Below are positions 53,869-64,000 of a stretch of 64,000 bases of DNA, in pieces. The translations under genes were made by a program, and so were the position numbers. The DNA comes from Tribonema minus (taxonomy: Eukaryota > Sar > Xanthophyceae > Tribonematales > Tribonemataceae). The stretch covers positions 682,001 to 746,000 of the forward strand of contig JAFCMP010000124.1 in assembly GCA_017506865.1 (NCBI GenBank), in the 5' to 3' direction. Under the pieces are notes generated by a model that saw only the letters and a program-made list of their open reading frames with translations, made no database searches and was not told where the DNA came from. Numbering within the stretch: the first letter of the stretch is position 1; each line of letters begins with the position of its first letter.

Positions 53869-53870
53869 TT
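53216..53870. repeat. CAG arrays within a longer ~300-bp unit
   Basis: CAG runs at 53216-53345 (longest), 53535-53560, 53600-53680 and 53826-53860. The interspersed DNA also repeats: gg(c)acaattctagggcgtgatg..., ggttctaggggctgg... and ggcaccatcttggggcttga.... Confidence 0.75.
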
Positions 53871-54169
53871 TGCCGGACCCACCTGTGAGGGCTTGGTTGC
53901 GGGCCTGATGGTGCCCACGACTGCTGCATACAACCACTCCACTGCAGTAAATCGCCTGCAAGCTGGGGATGGACCTGAGTGTTGGAGCTTGCATTCAGTC
54001 AAGCAGCTACGGCAGCCATGGAGTTCCGCAACAGCTGGCGAGGGCAGTGGTGGTGGTAATGGTGGTAGAAGCAGCTGCAGTTGGGTGGGATTCCATAGGG
54101 GACGCACTTGGACGTAAAAAATTGTGTGCACTGGGTGCCGGTCGCAAACGGTATGGTATACTTTGATGG

Positions 54170-54185
54170 TATACTTCGAAGTATA
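54170..54185. other. 16-bp perfect palindrome TATACTTCGAAGTATA
   Basis: Perfect palindrome inside a tandem of tatacttt(g)atggtatacttcg. A 14-bp version (atacttcgaagtat) is at 28610-28623 in gamma-tubulin intron 2. Confidence 0.7.
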
Positions 54186-54687
54186 TATTGCACATACTCT
54201 ACATGCTCAAATCCCACAGGGTTCTTCGCCTCGCGCAAGCAAAAATATATCACCAAAATGCGTTGCATCGACGACACCTGGGCGCTTAGGTTCAGCAGTG
54301 CGCGTGGTCATTGCCGTGCTGTCATCATCTAAAGTAGCGTCTGTGCAGTCACACCAAACACGCAACCGCAACCACGCACGCAAAATGTGGCGCAAGCCAT
54401 GGTGCCCCATCATGGGTGGTGTGCTCGAACCGCCGCGCGTAGCTCTGTATTTAAGGCGCAGCAGTGCGCTGCGCTTGAACTGTAAGGGCAAAGCGAAACC
54501 CACTGGCGTGCCCCTCTCTCTCCCGCTGCCGCCGCCGCCGCCGCTGCTGCCGCTGCCACCGGCGCGCACTGACCCTCACAGTGGCTGCAGCACTCAGCGC
54601 GCCGTTGCGCTGGCACAACAGCAACTCACACACACACTTGCGCGTGTGGGCTGCGTGTCACCGACACACAGCATACGGTATGTATGC

Positions 54688-57600
54688 TCACAGAGGCACC
54701 GCCTCCGCGTCGGCGATGGCGGCCGCCACGTTCTCTATGCCGGAGCCGAAACCGACGGCCTTGTCGCCCTTGCCGCCGCTGGCGGTGCCGCCGACGCTGG
54801 AGAGAGCCGCCTCAAGCCACGCCTGAGGACAGAATGAGAGTAAAAATTGCGCAATCACGTTGCGCGCACACCTCAAGTGCGCCTTGACAGTGGCTGATCG
54901 TCCGGGTCTCACTGCAATGTACACATGGCAGCCAGCAGTCCGGGGGTCGCTAACACAAACCAATGCGTTCACACACACAAACACACGCTTGCACACATGT
55001 TTACACACAACCGTGGAGTGCTGCGCACACAGCGCGGTTTCAGATGCGCACCTTGGCAGCGCTGGACGTCCCGGGCATCACAGCGACGCGCGCGTAGCGG
55101 CCGGCGTTGGGGCCACTGACGACGCAAACCAATGCATTCACGCTCAAACACACGTATACATTTGATGAATATATATATACACATGCGTGGAGCGCTGCAC
55201 AAACAGCGCGCCGTTAGCAACGCACCTTGGCAGCGCCGGACAACCCGGGCATCACCGCGACGCACGCATAGCGGCCGGCATCGGGGCTAGCGACGAAACA
55301 AACCAACGTGCTCACACTCACATGCATAATGAATATATACACATGCGTTGAGCGCTGCATGCACAGAAACGCACCTTGGCAGCGCCGGACGTCCCGGGCA
55401 TCACCGCGACGCACGCGTAGCGGCCGGCGTCAGGGTCGCTGGCGAAGCCCAGCAGCGCCTTGACGTCGCCGTGCGCGGCCTTGGCCGCGGTGAGCGCTGC
55501 CGTGATGGTCTTGTTGTCCGCGCCGTCGGGCAGCACCACGATGACGCGGTCCTTGCCGGCGGCCTTGGCAGCCTGTGTGCACACGAATGGCAGGGCGAGA
55601 AAAGGGCGCGCGCATCGTATGTGCTGTGTGAGAAGGGTCCACGCGCACTGGGGGTGTGAGGTTGCCTGCTGTGTGAATAGTGATCAATTGGCACAGTGAA
55701 TAGTGATCGGGTGGCACAGGTGTTCAGTGAGTGGACTTTGTACTGCGGTCCTTGCGAGTGGCCTTGGCGGCCTGCACACGTAAACGGCAGTGCAAGGACC
55801 GGCGCATGATTGTGTCGTGGGTACAGCTTTTGTGCTATGTGAGTACAGTGTACTGCTGTGCAATCACACACCGCCATCAGTGAGTTGGAAGCACTCTGAT
55901 GCAGATTACATTCTCCGTTAGCTAGCGAGCACAACTTCAATTTTTTCCCTCAAACTTCAATCACGCAACTCGCCGGCGGTTGTGCCGAGCTCCTTAGCAC
56001 TGGCGAGGCCCTCATTGGCGGCCTTCTTCTTGTGCACCGCGATCAGTGCTGTGGGAGTGAACTCTGACACGAGTAACATTGTTACAAGTAATTCATCGCC
56101 TGTGAGGTTGAAAGTTCAACTCTGTTCCACAACTTCAATCACACACCTCGCCGGCGGTGGTGCCGAGCTCCTTAGCGGCGGCGACGCCCTCGTTGGCGGC
56201 CTTCTTCTTGTGCGCCGTGATGGCGACCGTGTAGCCAGCGATGATGTCGCGGATGCGCTGCTTGTCCGTGGCGCTGATCGCTGCCGTGTCCAGCTGCAGT
56301 TGAAGAAACAATCAAAGATTCAGGGATGTGCATCTCAACCGTCCAAGTTCCCAAGTTTTCAATGGTGTGTTGAAGTTTCACAGCGGCTTTGTTTCGCCTC
56401 AGTCTTGTGAACAAATGTCCGTGGCGCTGATCGCTGCCGTTTCCAGCTGCAGTTGAAGAAAAAATGGAATATTGGAGTTTGCAGAGGCGAGCCAGCCATA
56501 TGTTTGGAAGTCCTATAGGTATGGTGGTGTGTCGGGAAGTCCCATAGGTGCGGTTGTGATGCGCGGAGGAACGAAGTGATGTCCCATACAGCAATGTTAC
56601 AATAGATTGAAGGCACAATGTTCGACTCTCGCGTGCACAGTGTGTCCATCGCTGCCGTGTCCAGCTGCAGTCGAAGACACAATTGGTTTTTGTGCAAAAA
56701 AGCGTGCGTCTCAACTAACAATTTCGACGGCAACTTAGTGAGTGTCCTTTTGTGGTGCTCCTCGGGACACTTCAACCTGCTACTTCACAGCATGGTGATA
56801 TTGAAAAGCTATCATGTACTCCTCGTACACCGCATACTACCTTCCTTGACAACATCAAATTGCCGTCCGTACAAGTGCTTCCTGGCGCGTGTTCACGGAC
56901 AACAAGAAAGCACTGCTCTCCTTGTAGAGATGGGGGCGAGTGACGCGGGCACACACGGCTTGCAAATGTGCATGCTGTGGACATAGCAACGTTATGCATT
57001 ACAGACAGCAACGTCGGAAGGGCCACGACAGCACTTGTACCATGTAATTCAATCAAGCAAAAATGTTTGCATCGCCAAAAGTGTTGAGAGAAAGTGACCC
57101 CGAGCATGAAGACAACGTAGTAACTGCCATGCAACTGCCAACTCACCACAGGCAACCACAGGCAAGAGGCGCTTGGTCTCCTGTTTGACCTACACATTGT
57201 CACCCTGACACAAGTCGTGGAGTAACTGTCATGCAACTGACCTACACAGTGCGACCCTGACAAGTCGTGGTGCCATGTAACTGCTAACCCACAACAGGCA
57301 GGAGGCGCTTGGTCTCCTTCTTGTCCTACACAGTGTGACCCTGACACACGCAGTGTGGCCATTCTGACAAGTCGTGGTGTAACTGTCATGTAACTGCCAA
57401 TGCCAACTCACCACAGGCAGGAGGCGCTTGGTCTCCTTCTCGAGCTTGAGGGGGTCTTGCGTGGCCAAGGGCGCAAGCGCCTTCACCTCCTCCTCAAATG
57501 TCCCAGCAAGCGCCTGAGAAGGAAGCGGAGGGCAACGTGGCTTGTTGAGCATTGCTGCGCTTTTGAATGGCGCTGCAGCAGAAAAACTGAGGCAACAGGC

Positions 57601-60600
57601 ATGGCACGAACGCCAGCGCTTCTGATGGCGATGACGCGGCAGATGATACATGAACACAAGAAACGTCGCGACGATGACGCAAGCGCCTTCACCTCTTCCT
57701 TAAACGTCCCAGCAAGCGCCTGAGAAGGAAGCGGGGCAGGCACGTGGCGTGCTCAATGATCACCGCTCTCACCGCTGCACGCTTGAATCACGCTGCTAAA
57801 ACAAGTGTGCTGCGACTGCTGCAACTGCCAATCTGCCCTGAGCGATGGCACGAACACCAGCGCTTTTGAGGCAATGATGCGGCGGATGCCCTGACTAAAT
57901 TCTAATCCTGCCCTAGCTATGTACGCCGCGCCGATGAAATGGGTGTGACGGCCGCAAGACGGATATTGCCCCCCCCCCCCCCCCCCCCCCTCCCTCCCCC
58001 CCTCGCGAAATTTTATAAATACTTGACAGCGCTGAACAGAATTTGTACTGCAGGTGCTTTAAGTATATCCCCTACTAGCCTCGTGCGCCCTTCTCAGATA
58101 ATTTTCTGTTCGATGCATTTGTCATTTCATTGATTCAGCATTCAAAGACCTCACCTTTGCCTCGTGCGCCCTCTCGTGCGTGACGGCGATGATGCGGCGG
58201 ATGCCCTTGGCAATGCCTGTATCCTCCATTATGGCAAATTTCATGTTCATTCAATCCAACAAATTTCATTTTCATTGAATCTCATCAATTTATGTTGGTT
58301 TCATTTTTCATTTGATTAAAATTGGTTCATCATTTCATTGCTAACCTTGGCCTCGTGCGCCCTCTCCCGCGTGACGGCGATGATGCGGCGGATGCCCTTA
58401 GCAATGCCGGTCTCCTCCATGATAGCAAATGCCTCCGCATCACCCGTGTTGGTGAGATGCGTTCCTCCGCAGAACTCAACCGACAAGTTGGACCAGCTGT
58501 CGCTGTCGGGGTCCTGCAATTGAATTGGGTATGCATGCATAGGGCGTAAGTGAGGTGTGTGCCCCCGTAATAGATTCAACAGGGGATGGAGTTAGGTACG
58601 CGGGTATAGGACGTTGGTGAGGTAGGTGCGTGCCGCCGCGAGACTCAACGGACCCGCTGTCGCTCTCAGGGTCCTGCAATTTAGGTGGGGTATGTATGTG
58701 TAGGGCATTGGTGAGGTGCAGGCCTCCGCAGAACTCAACAGGATATAGAGTTGGGTATGCATGTATAGGGTGTAGGGTTAGGGTTAGGGTTAGGGTTAGG
58801 CGCGTGCCACGGCAAAGTTCAACGGAGAGGTTGGACCTGCTGACCCTTTTAGTGTCCTGGCATTGCTTATGTACATAGAGGTATGAGGGAGAATGGGCGG
58901 GTGTGGGTGGGGGAGGGAGCTCTCAGGCCCCAGACATAATGTATGTGGCGCAAGGGGGGAGGGGGGAAGAAGGGGAGCGCGGGGGGGGGGGGGGGGGGGG
59001 GGGGGGTAGCATGAGCGCGAGAGGTTGTGGACGGGGAGGTTGGGCCAGTCATCGCTGTCAAGGCTCTGGGGTTGGGTAAACATCTGTACAGGGGGCAACA
59101 GGGAGTGGACAAACTATCTGCATTTAGGCACTACAGAAGGTGACGACTAGGTTGCACCAGTGTTGCTGATGCGGTTTCTGAAGTTCGGTACGCACGTATA
59201 GGGCATGAGGCGGCAGCAGGGACTGAAACATTAGCGTCTCCGCCTGCATTAGCGTCTCCGCCTGTCCGTGAGTGTGTGTACACGTTGTGTAGCCTCTACA
59301 CAGAGGGTGGACCTCCAGCGGCCGGCGTTGGGGCCGTCGGATCAGGCATGTACGTATAGGGCCAAATAGGAAAGTGCAAACAAGAAGAGGCACTGGGATC
59401 CAGTAGGTAAGATGTATAGGGGGTGAAAAAAGGCACTGGGGCCTTGTTTTCTGTTGTCTCACCTCCAGCATCGCGGGAACTTCCTGTCCAACGGAGAGCA
59501 CCCTCACTGGGTCGGGGTACCTCTCTCCGAAGACCTGGATGCAGATGGCGTACAGACAGGAAATAAAGCGTCAAGCACCGTGATGATGAGCCGCGGGCAC
59601 AACTACCTAGCCCTAACCCTAAACGTAACCCTAACCCTAAGTGGCGGGAGCGCACCAGGAATCAGATATCCCAGCCCTGTCATGCGTCTAGGTCTATGAG
59701 ATTAATGCATTCGGACGCAAAGTATATACTTCAAGTACTGAAGAAGGTGGGTGCACATTGCGTACAGAAAGCAAGGCAAAACACCGCGTGAGCACCATTT
59801 GTAATGAGCTGCGGGCTGAACTGCAAGGCGCCAGGCATCAATATTCCAACTCCGCATGTTTGTCCAGCAAAGGCGCCGCCACTACTGAGACTGAGGATGT
59901 GAACCACACAACATCACTACATCGCCATAACTGAGACCAAGAATGTCAACCACGGAACATCACTAATGACTCGCTTGGGCCGCTGCCATGAGCAGTAACA
60001 CGTGGTGCGCGCAGTGACGAGGTTGAAGCCAAGCCGCCGTGCAAGGCATTCGGCGAGGTGCGCCGATCGGTTAAGACGCAAGCAGCGCCGATTGTGTAGG
60101 GCACGAGATAGAGTTATACATAGCGGCTCCCCGTTTCCAGCGCGACGCGCCTACACGCTTGACAAACGTCAGGGCAAGGGTCGTGCTTGGAGCAACATGT
60201 GACCGCGACCTTGTTGTGAGTTTGGCTCTGACCCAACGCAAGTAGATCCTACTTGTGAACCTAGGCAGCACGGCTCCATAGGGCTTACCGACCGCAGCGC
60301 ACGGATCTTGAGCGCCTTGTCGAGCGGAGCGACATGCGCGTACACCGGCATCTTGGCCTGCGCAAGGGGGTAGGATGGTATGAGTGCATAGCAGCAACGC
60401 TCAGGTAAGTACCTGATGAAAGGCGCAACGAGTCTCAAAGGGAGTATGTGTGCTGGAATGCCCATGCTAGGATGGCACACGCTCTTGGCCTGCGCAAGGG
60501 GGTAGGATGGTCTGTACATATGGCAACAACGCTCAGGTAAGAACCTTGTAAGAGGAACAATAATTCTCAAAGGGAGTATGTAAGCAGGGTCGCCCAATGC

Positions 60601-63600
60601 TGGGATGGCACACGGTTATTCTTGCCAGCGCATGAGAGTAGGATGGTATGTACACATGGCAGCAATGCTCAGGTTGAGTGCTGTCAGCACAGTGCAGCGA
60701 GCATGTCTTGGGGCGCGCAACATGTGCTGATATGCGCATGCTGAGCTGGCGAGAAAGCGCACGCGTGCATGGGAGATGCATTTTTGGCCTACGCAGGGGT
60801 AGGATGGTATGTACGCACAGCAGCAGCGCTCAGGCCAGTACCTTTCATAGCAGAATGAGTCTCAAAGAACGTGTGTGTGCGTGGCAATTTCTACTTCTAT
60901 GTGAATTCATCCATGTGAACTTGCCGGGAAAGTCTCATTGGCAATTTTATCCACAGCGGCGATCTGGTCTGCCGGCAGCGGCCCCGACCACGCAAAGTCA
61001 ACATCTGAACTTCAAATATGAACTTCAAGTACAGACTTCCAGCTCCTCCGCCTGAAAGTACTGTAAAGAGTTTTTCCAAGTATAGACTTTCGAGTATTTG
61101 CCACCTTGATCATGATTGTGTGAGTTTGTATTTCCATGAGTTCTTAATTGTGAATGAGCACTTGCCTGAATGGTCTCGTTGACAATCTTCTCCACGGCGG
61201 CAATCTGGTCTGCCGGCAGCGGGCCCGACCACGCGAAGTCAACATCAAATAACTATTCCAAGTATAAATATCAAGTTAAGAACTTCAAGTACCTCGAAAA
61301 AGTCAACTCGAACACGATCTTTATTTAACAACTTGCCTGAATGGTCTCATTGACAATCTTCTCCACGGCGGCGATCTGGTCCGCGGGCAGCGGGCCCGAC
61401 CACGCGAAGTCAAAGCGCAGCTTGTCGTCGTCCACAAATGACCCCTTCTGGTCGCACAGCCCCTGCGCCACGGACTTGTTGTCGAGGCCGCCGCAGAGGA
61501 CGGAGCGCAGCGCATAGTTGAGCACGTGCGTCATGGTGTGGTTGGGCGCGACGCGCGACCTGAGGCAGCAGCAGCAGCAGCAGCAGCAGCAGCGCTCAGC
61601 ACAAAGTGCAGCAAAGTATATATATCAAATCTCGCTCGGGACGCCAAGGAGCAGATAAATAATCAACATGCTCCTGAACCGAGCGCAGCGCGTAGTTGAG
61701 CACGTGCGTGATGGTGTGGTTGGGCGCGACGCGCGACATGCGTGGCAGTGGCAGCAGCGCTCAGCATGAGGCGAATGCGCTAATTTGTTTCAAAAATCGA
61801 TCACCCTCTTTAGCAATGCAACTTTTCTCAATATTATTATGCTGTGACGTGAATGTTGAGCACGGCAGCGGCAGCTTCAAAGCTCACTCATCGTCAACAA
61901 CGCTGCACGTGACGGCGGTGCCGGTGGCAAGCGTTTTGCCGCTCACGGTGCCTGTGTGCAGCACGCTTCAACTCACATCACCAGCCTTAAATCCATTCAC
62001 GAGTGCATTCAGACATCTCCAAGTCGTACTACTTCAAGTAAATGCTCCTATGACTGTTGAAGAAGCTCACCTTCGGTCGTTGTCGACGCTGCACGTGACG
62101 TTCGTGCCTACGGCGAGCGCCTTGCCGCTCACAATAGGTTTGCGCAGCACACCTCAACTCGCACCAGAAGCCTTGAATGTACCCACAACTGCATCCAGAA
62201 ACTACCAAGTCATACCACTTCAAGTGGATACTTTCAGACTATTGAAGTAGCTCACCTTCGGTCATAGTCGACGCTGCACGTGACGGTGGTGCCAACAGCA
62301 AGCGCCTTGCCGCTCACGATGCCCGAGTGCAGCACACCTCACCTCGCACCAGAAGCCTTGAATGTACTTCTGAGTGCACCCAGAAAAATCTTCAGGTTGT
62401 ACTTCTTCGACTAGAACTGTTGAAGTAGCTCACCTTCGGTCATAGTCGACGCTGCACGTAACATTCGTGCCCACGGCGAGAGCCTTGCCGCTCACGATGC
62501 CCGTGCGCAGGACGCCTCGACTCGCATCACAAGTCTTGACTGTATTCACAGCTGCGTCCAGAAATCTACAAGTCGCACTACTTCAAGTAAATATGACTAT
62601 TGGGATATGACCATTGGAGTAGCTCACCTTCGGTCATAGTCAACGCTGCACGTGACGGTGGTGCCGACGGCGAGCGCCTTGCCGCTCACGATGCCCGTGT
62701 GCAGCACGTAGCCGCCGTACGTCTGGACGTTCACCACCTCGACAGACAGGTCCTCTGCGTCCAGTGACCCTGTGTCGTAAACCTGACATAGTGGCGGGCA
62801 GGAAGAATTGCGAGCGCGCAAAGTTTTGGTTTAGAGTCAGATTTGAGTGTCCAGCATTCTGGTGTGCGCCCAGTGTCCCTGATTTGACACAGTGGCGGGC
62901 AGAAGGAAATTGCGAGCAGATGTAGGGCTAGGGTCAGGGTCCGAGTTGAGTGGCCAGCGACCTACATGCATGTGTCATGCTGTGAGTGCAGTGGCGGCAC
63001 AGGGTCGTTGTGCACAGGCACTTGGGCTAGATTTCTGGTGCGTCCGCACGCTCATCACCTCCTCTGACATTCGCTCTGAATCCAGTGACCCAGTGTCGTA
63101 AACAATTAGCGCAGTGGAGGAGGATGTGAGCACGGCTAGGGGGTAGGGTCTGGGTAGGTTAAGGGTTAGAGTCCGGGTACGGTTAGGGTTAGGCGCTCTG
63201 CATCCAGTGAATCTGGTGGACCTCACGCAGTGGCGGCACAGGGGCGCCGTCAGCGGTATGCACTGCGGTACACATGGGTATGTACATGTGGGCTAGGGCA
63301 CGTATTCGCATTAGGGTTAGTTAGGAATAGGGTCAGGCCCTGCGCAGCCAATGATCCGGTGTGAATGCGCCCTCGCCCTTGCCAGCAAACGGCATCATAT
63401 ACTTCAAGCACAATGAAACACTTCAAGCTAGTGTGACGTTTCCACTGACAAGTGCCATATACATCCCTGCCCTCCCTGCTCCGCGTAGAATGGCATGGTG
63501 TCCAGGATGATACCTACCCTCTCCCCCCTCCACTGCCTCCTTGACGAAGCCATGCTCAAGCGCGCCCTTACGCACGCTAGTACCTGTACTGAAGAGTGTG

Positions 63601-63666
63601 TAATATATTGTATGCGTACCTGCCCTCCCTGATCCGCGTAAAATGGCGTGGTGTCGAGGATGATAC
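54688..63666 (-). CDS. AARS: alanyl-tRNA synthetase, C-terminal half, 10 exons (5' part beyond the window)
   Basis: Charges tRNA-Ala; this part holds the editing and C-Ala domains. Exons on the minus strand, 5' to 3': 63620-63666, 62628-62782, 61337-61559, 60289-60357, 59463-59534, 58346-58513, 57412-57513, 56147-56293, 55375-55572, 54688-54822 (TGA); ~438 residues, all phases agree. Landmarks: [34 protein letters not shown], the editing-site HXXXH in [44 protein letters not shown], the metal-binding [22 protein letters not shown], and a Gly-rich C-Ala end [18 protein letters not shown]. The intron after 61337 uses a GC donor (CAG|GCAAGT). The first exon could instead be its copy at 63466-63512, which reads the more usual FYAEQGGQ but is followed by GG rather than GT. 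The aminoacylation domain must lie to the right. Confidence 0.95.
54870..55310 (-). repeat. echoes of AARS exon 55375-55572 end, three copies
   Basis: Copies of [18 protein letters not shown]|gtgcgt at about 55222-55300 (nearly exact), 55050-55130 and 54870-54950 (most decayed). Confidence 0.95.
55960..56050 (-). repeat. echo of AARS exon 56147-56293 end
   Basis: Repeats the codons for [19 protein letters not shown] next to an AG|TTGCGTG sequence in place of gtgtgt. Confidence 0.9.
56410..56690 (-). repeat. echoes of AARS exon 56147-56293 start, two copies
   Basis: cttcaactgcag|CTGGAAACGGCAGCGATCAG.. at 56411-56456 and a shorter version at 56645-56690. Confidence 0.9.
57130..57330 (-). repeat. 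echoes of AARS exon 57412-57513 end
   Basis: KETKRLLPV|gtg-like copies at 57283-57325 and 57140-57185, with shared cagtgtgaccctgacaagtc linkers. Confidence 0.85.
57600..57735 (-). repeat. echo of AARS exon 57412-57513 start
   Basis: cttctcag|GCGCTTGCTGGGACGTTTAA.. at 57680-57727 repeats ALAGTF(K)EEVKAL; decayed fragments of the previous exon end adjoin. Confidence 0.9.
57830..58235 (-). repeat. echoes of AARS exon 58346-58513 end
   Basis: 58150-58232 repeats [26 protein letters not shown] with a gtgagg donor; a decayed copy is at 57855-57895. Confidence 0.9.
58772..58800. repeat. interstitial telomeric repeat in an AARS intron
   Basis: About five TTAGGG units directly abutting an echo copy at 58798. 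Confidence 0.95.
58980..59006. repeat. poly-G run
   Basis: About 26 nearly uninterrupted G on the plus strand (C on the coding strand of AARS). Confidence 0.9.
59612..59640. repeat. interstitial telomeric repeat, degenerate
   Basis: ccctaaccctaaacgtaacc and ccctaa, in the AARS intron upstream of exon 59463-59534. Confidence 0.8.
60484..60800 (-). repeat. echoes of the acceptor before AARS exon 60289-60357
   Basis: catcctacccccttgcgcag|GCCAAG recurs at about 60484-60510, 60618-60640 and 60785-60812, within a ~130-bp unit (..atggtatgtac..atggcagcaa.gctcagg). Confidence 0.85.
60925..61250 (-). repeat. echoes of AARS exon 61337-61559 end, two copies
   Basis: 61165-61245 and 60925-61005 repeat [25 protein letters not shown] (second copy DKIANETFP), the nearer one keeping the CAG|GCAAGT GC donor. 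Confidence 0.95.
61670..61765 (-). repeat. echo of AARS exon 61337-61559 start
   Basis: [19 protein letters not shown] is readable on the minus strand at 61680-61737. Confidence 0.95.
61881..62512 (-). repeat. echoes of AARS exon 62628-62782 end, four copies
   Basis: ~85-nt copies starting at 62429, 62251, 62066 and 61881 (period ~185 bp) encode [12 protein letters not shown](T/N)VTCSVDYDR-like peptides; the first three keep the AG|GTGAGC donor. Confidence 0.97.
62850..63240 (-). repeat. echoes of AARS exon 62628-62782 start
   Basis: 63033-63102 reads [21 protein letters not shown] behind a taattg-type upstream region; shorter copies at 62855-62895 and 63190-63235. Confidence 0.9.
63464..63515 (-). 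repeat. second copy of AARS exon 63620-63666
   Basis: [16 protein letters not shown] behind a proper TAG acceptor but followed by GG. Either an echo or the original exon. Confidence 0.9.
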
Positions 63667-64000
63667 CTAACCTATCCCCCTCTATCTATATATATACCCC
63701 CTCCACCTATATTATAGGCGAGGGACCCTTCAGGACGAGCCTTCTTAGGTATTTTGGCGCGCGCGCGATTCTCCACACTACCGATGCATTTGGTCGTGCT
63801 CATTTTTGCGGCCCGTGCATATGCCGTGCGTATCGCTGCAACCGTTCACCAATCAGCGCGCTGGGGTCGAGTCGCCGCTCCCAGCGGGAACACCCTGGGA
63901 AGCCTCAAGCTTATTCTGGGGCTGGCTCTCCAGCGCGTGTGGTGTTGCTGCACAAGCGGCGCTGAGCGCGTGCAGCGCATTGACGCTTGCCACCTATCGT
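63667..64000. other. AARS intron or unidentified upstream sequence
   Basis: An AT-rich tatatatagatagaggggg tract precedes the acceptor at 63667-63668. I could not recognise the preceding AARS exon before the window ends. Confidence 0.5.

Larger units (their letters stand above)
52423..54687. other. intergenic with CAG-repeat minisatellite
   Basis: No supported gene. Reading frames at 53124-54131 are poly-Q/poly-A/poly-S shadows of CAG runs in all phases. The 3' end of the alanyl-tRNA synthetase gene abuts at 54688. Confidence 0.55.
58590..59170 (-). repeat. echoes of AARS exon 58346-58513 start, four or more copies
   Basis: Decaying copies of ag|GACCC.GACAGCGACAGC..GGTTGAGTTC.. at 58620-58680, 58708-58745, 58798-58865 and 59020-59075, some keeping FCGG-type codons. 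Confidence 0.8.

Noticed and set aside
53124-54131. Minus-strand 335-aa ORF with poly-Leu and poly-Ala
   Set aside because: CAG-array shadow without conserved sequence outside the repeat.
1-64000. tRNA, rRNA or other structured RNA genes
   Set aside because: None recognised by eye; a covariance-model search was not possible.

Overview
Nuclear DNA of a GC-rich eukaryotic microbe, most likely a unicellular alga or other protist. Coding sequence is broken by spliceosomal introns, there are short (TTAGGG)n runs inside introns, and proteins carry poly-Q, poly-A and poly-G runs. Three of the 34 introns I can place use GC instead of GT donors. That frequency and the TTAGGG repeat would fit a haptophyte, but nothing here settles the lineage.

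Layout. 0-1.2 kb: decayed C-terminal part of a non-LTR-type retroelement. 3.7-8.7 kb: a gag-like ORF on the minus strand inside a pair of ~97% identical direct repeats, with an in-frame 242-codon extension behind a UAG stop; no polymerase seen. 8.7-13.8 kb: gene-poor, with satellites. 13.8-18.1 kb (+): three-repeat MYB protein. 20.3-21.9 kb (-): broken SET/MYND pseudogene, whose better preserved paralogue is at 50.4-52.4 kb (+). 23.5-26.9 kb (-): small multi-pass membrane protein in three exons, with an orphan acyl-CoA synthetase exon inside its last intron. 27.2-37.8 kb (+): complete gamma-tubulin gene in 12 exons. 38.3-49.4 kb (+): leucine-rich-repeat protein in 10 exons. 54.7-63.7 kb (-): C-terminal half of alanyl-tRNA synthetase in 10 exons, running off the right edge. 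All exon joins were checked for reading phase, and the gamma-tubulin, LRR and membrane-protein models each sum to whole codons.

The main discovery is the introns. Nearly every intron in five unrelated genes is largely built from tandem, decaying copies of the exon edge next to it. At the 5' side the copies repeat the end of the upstream exon plus its splice donor. At the 3' side they repeat the acceptor plus the start of the downstream exon. I call these 'exon-edge echoes'. One intron can have both kinds (gamma-tubulin introns 4, 5 and 6). The copies keep recognisable codons and often intact GT or AG sites, and short telomeric runs lie among them. The membrane-protein gene also has echoes of its last exon, stop codon included, downstream of the gene, so the process is not a splicing effect. 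This looks like a genome-wide intron growth process that starts at exon boundaries; I do not know it as a described system.
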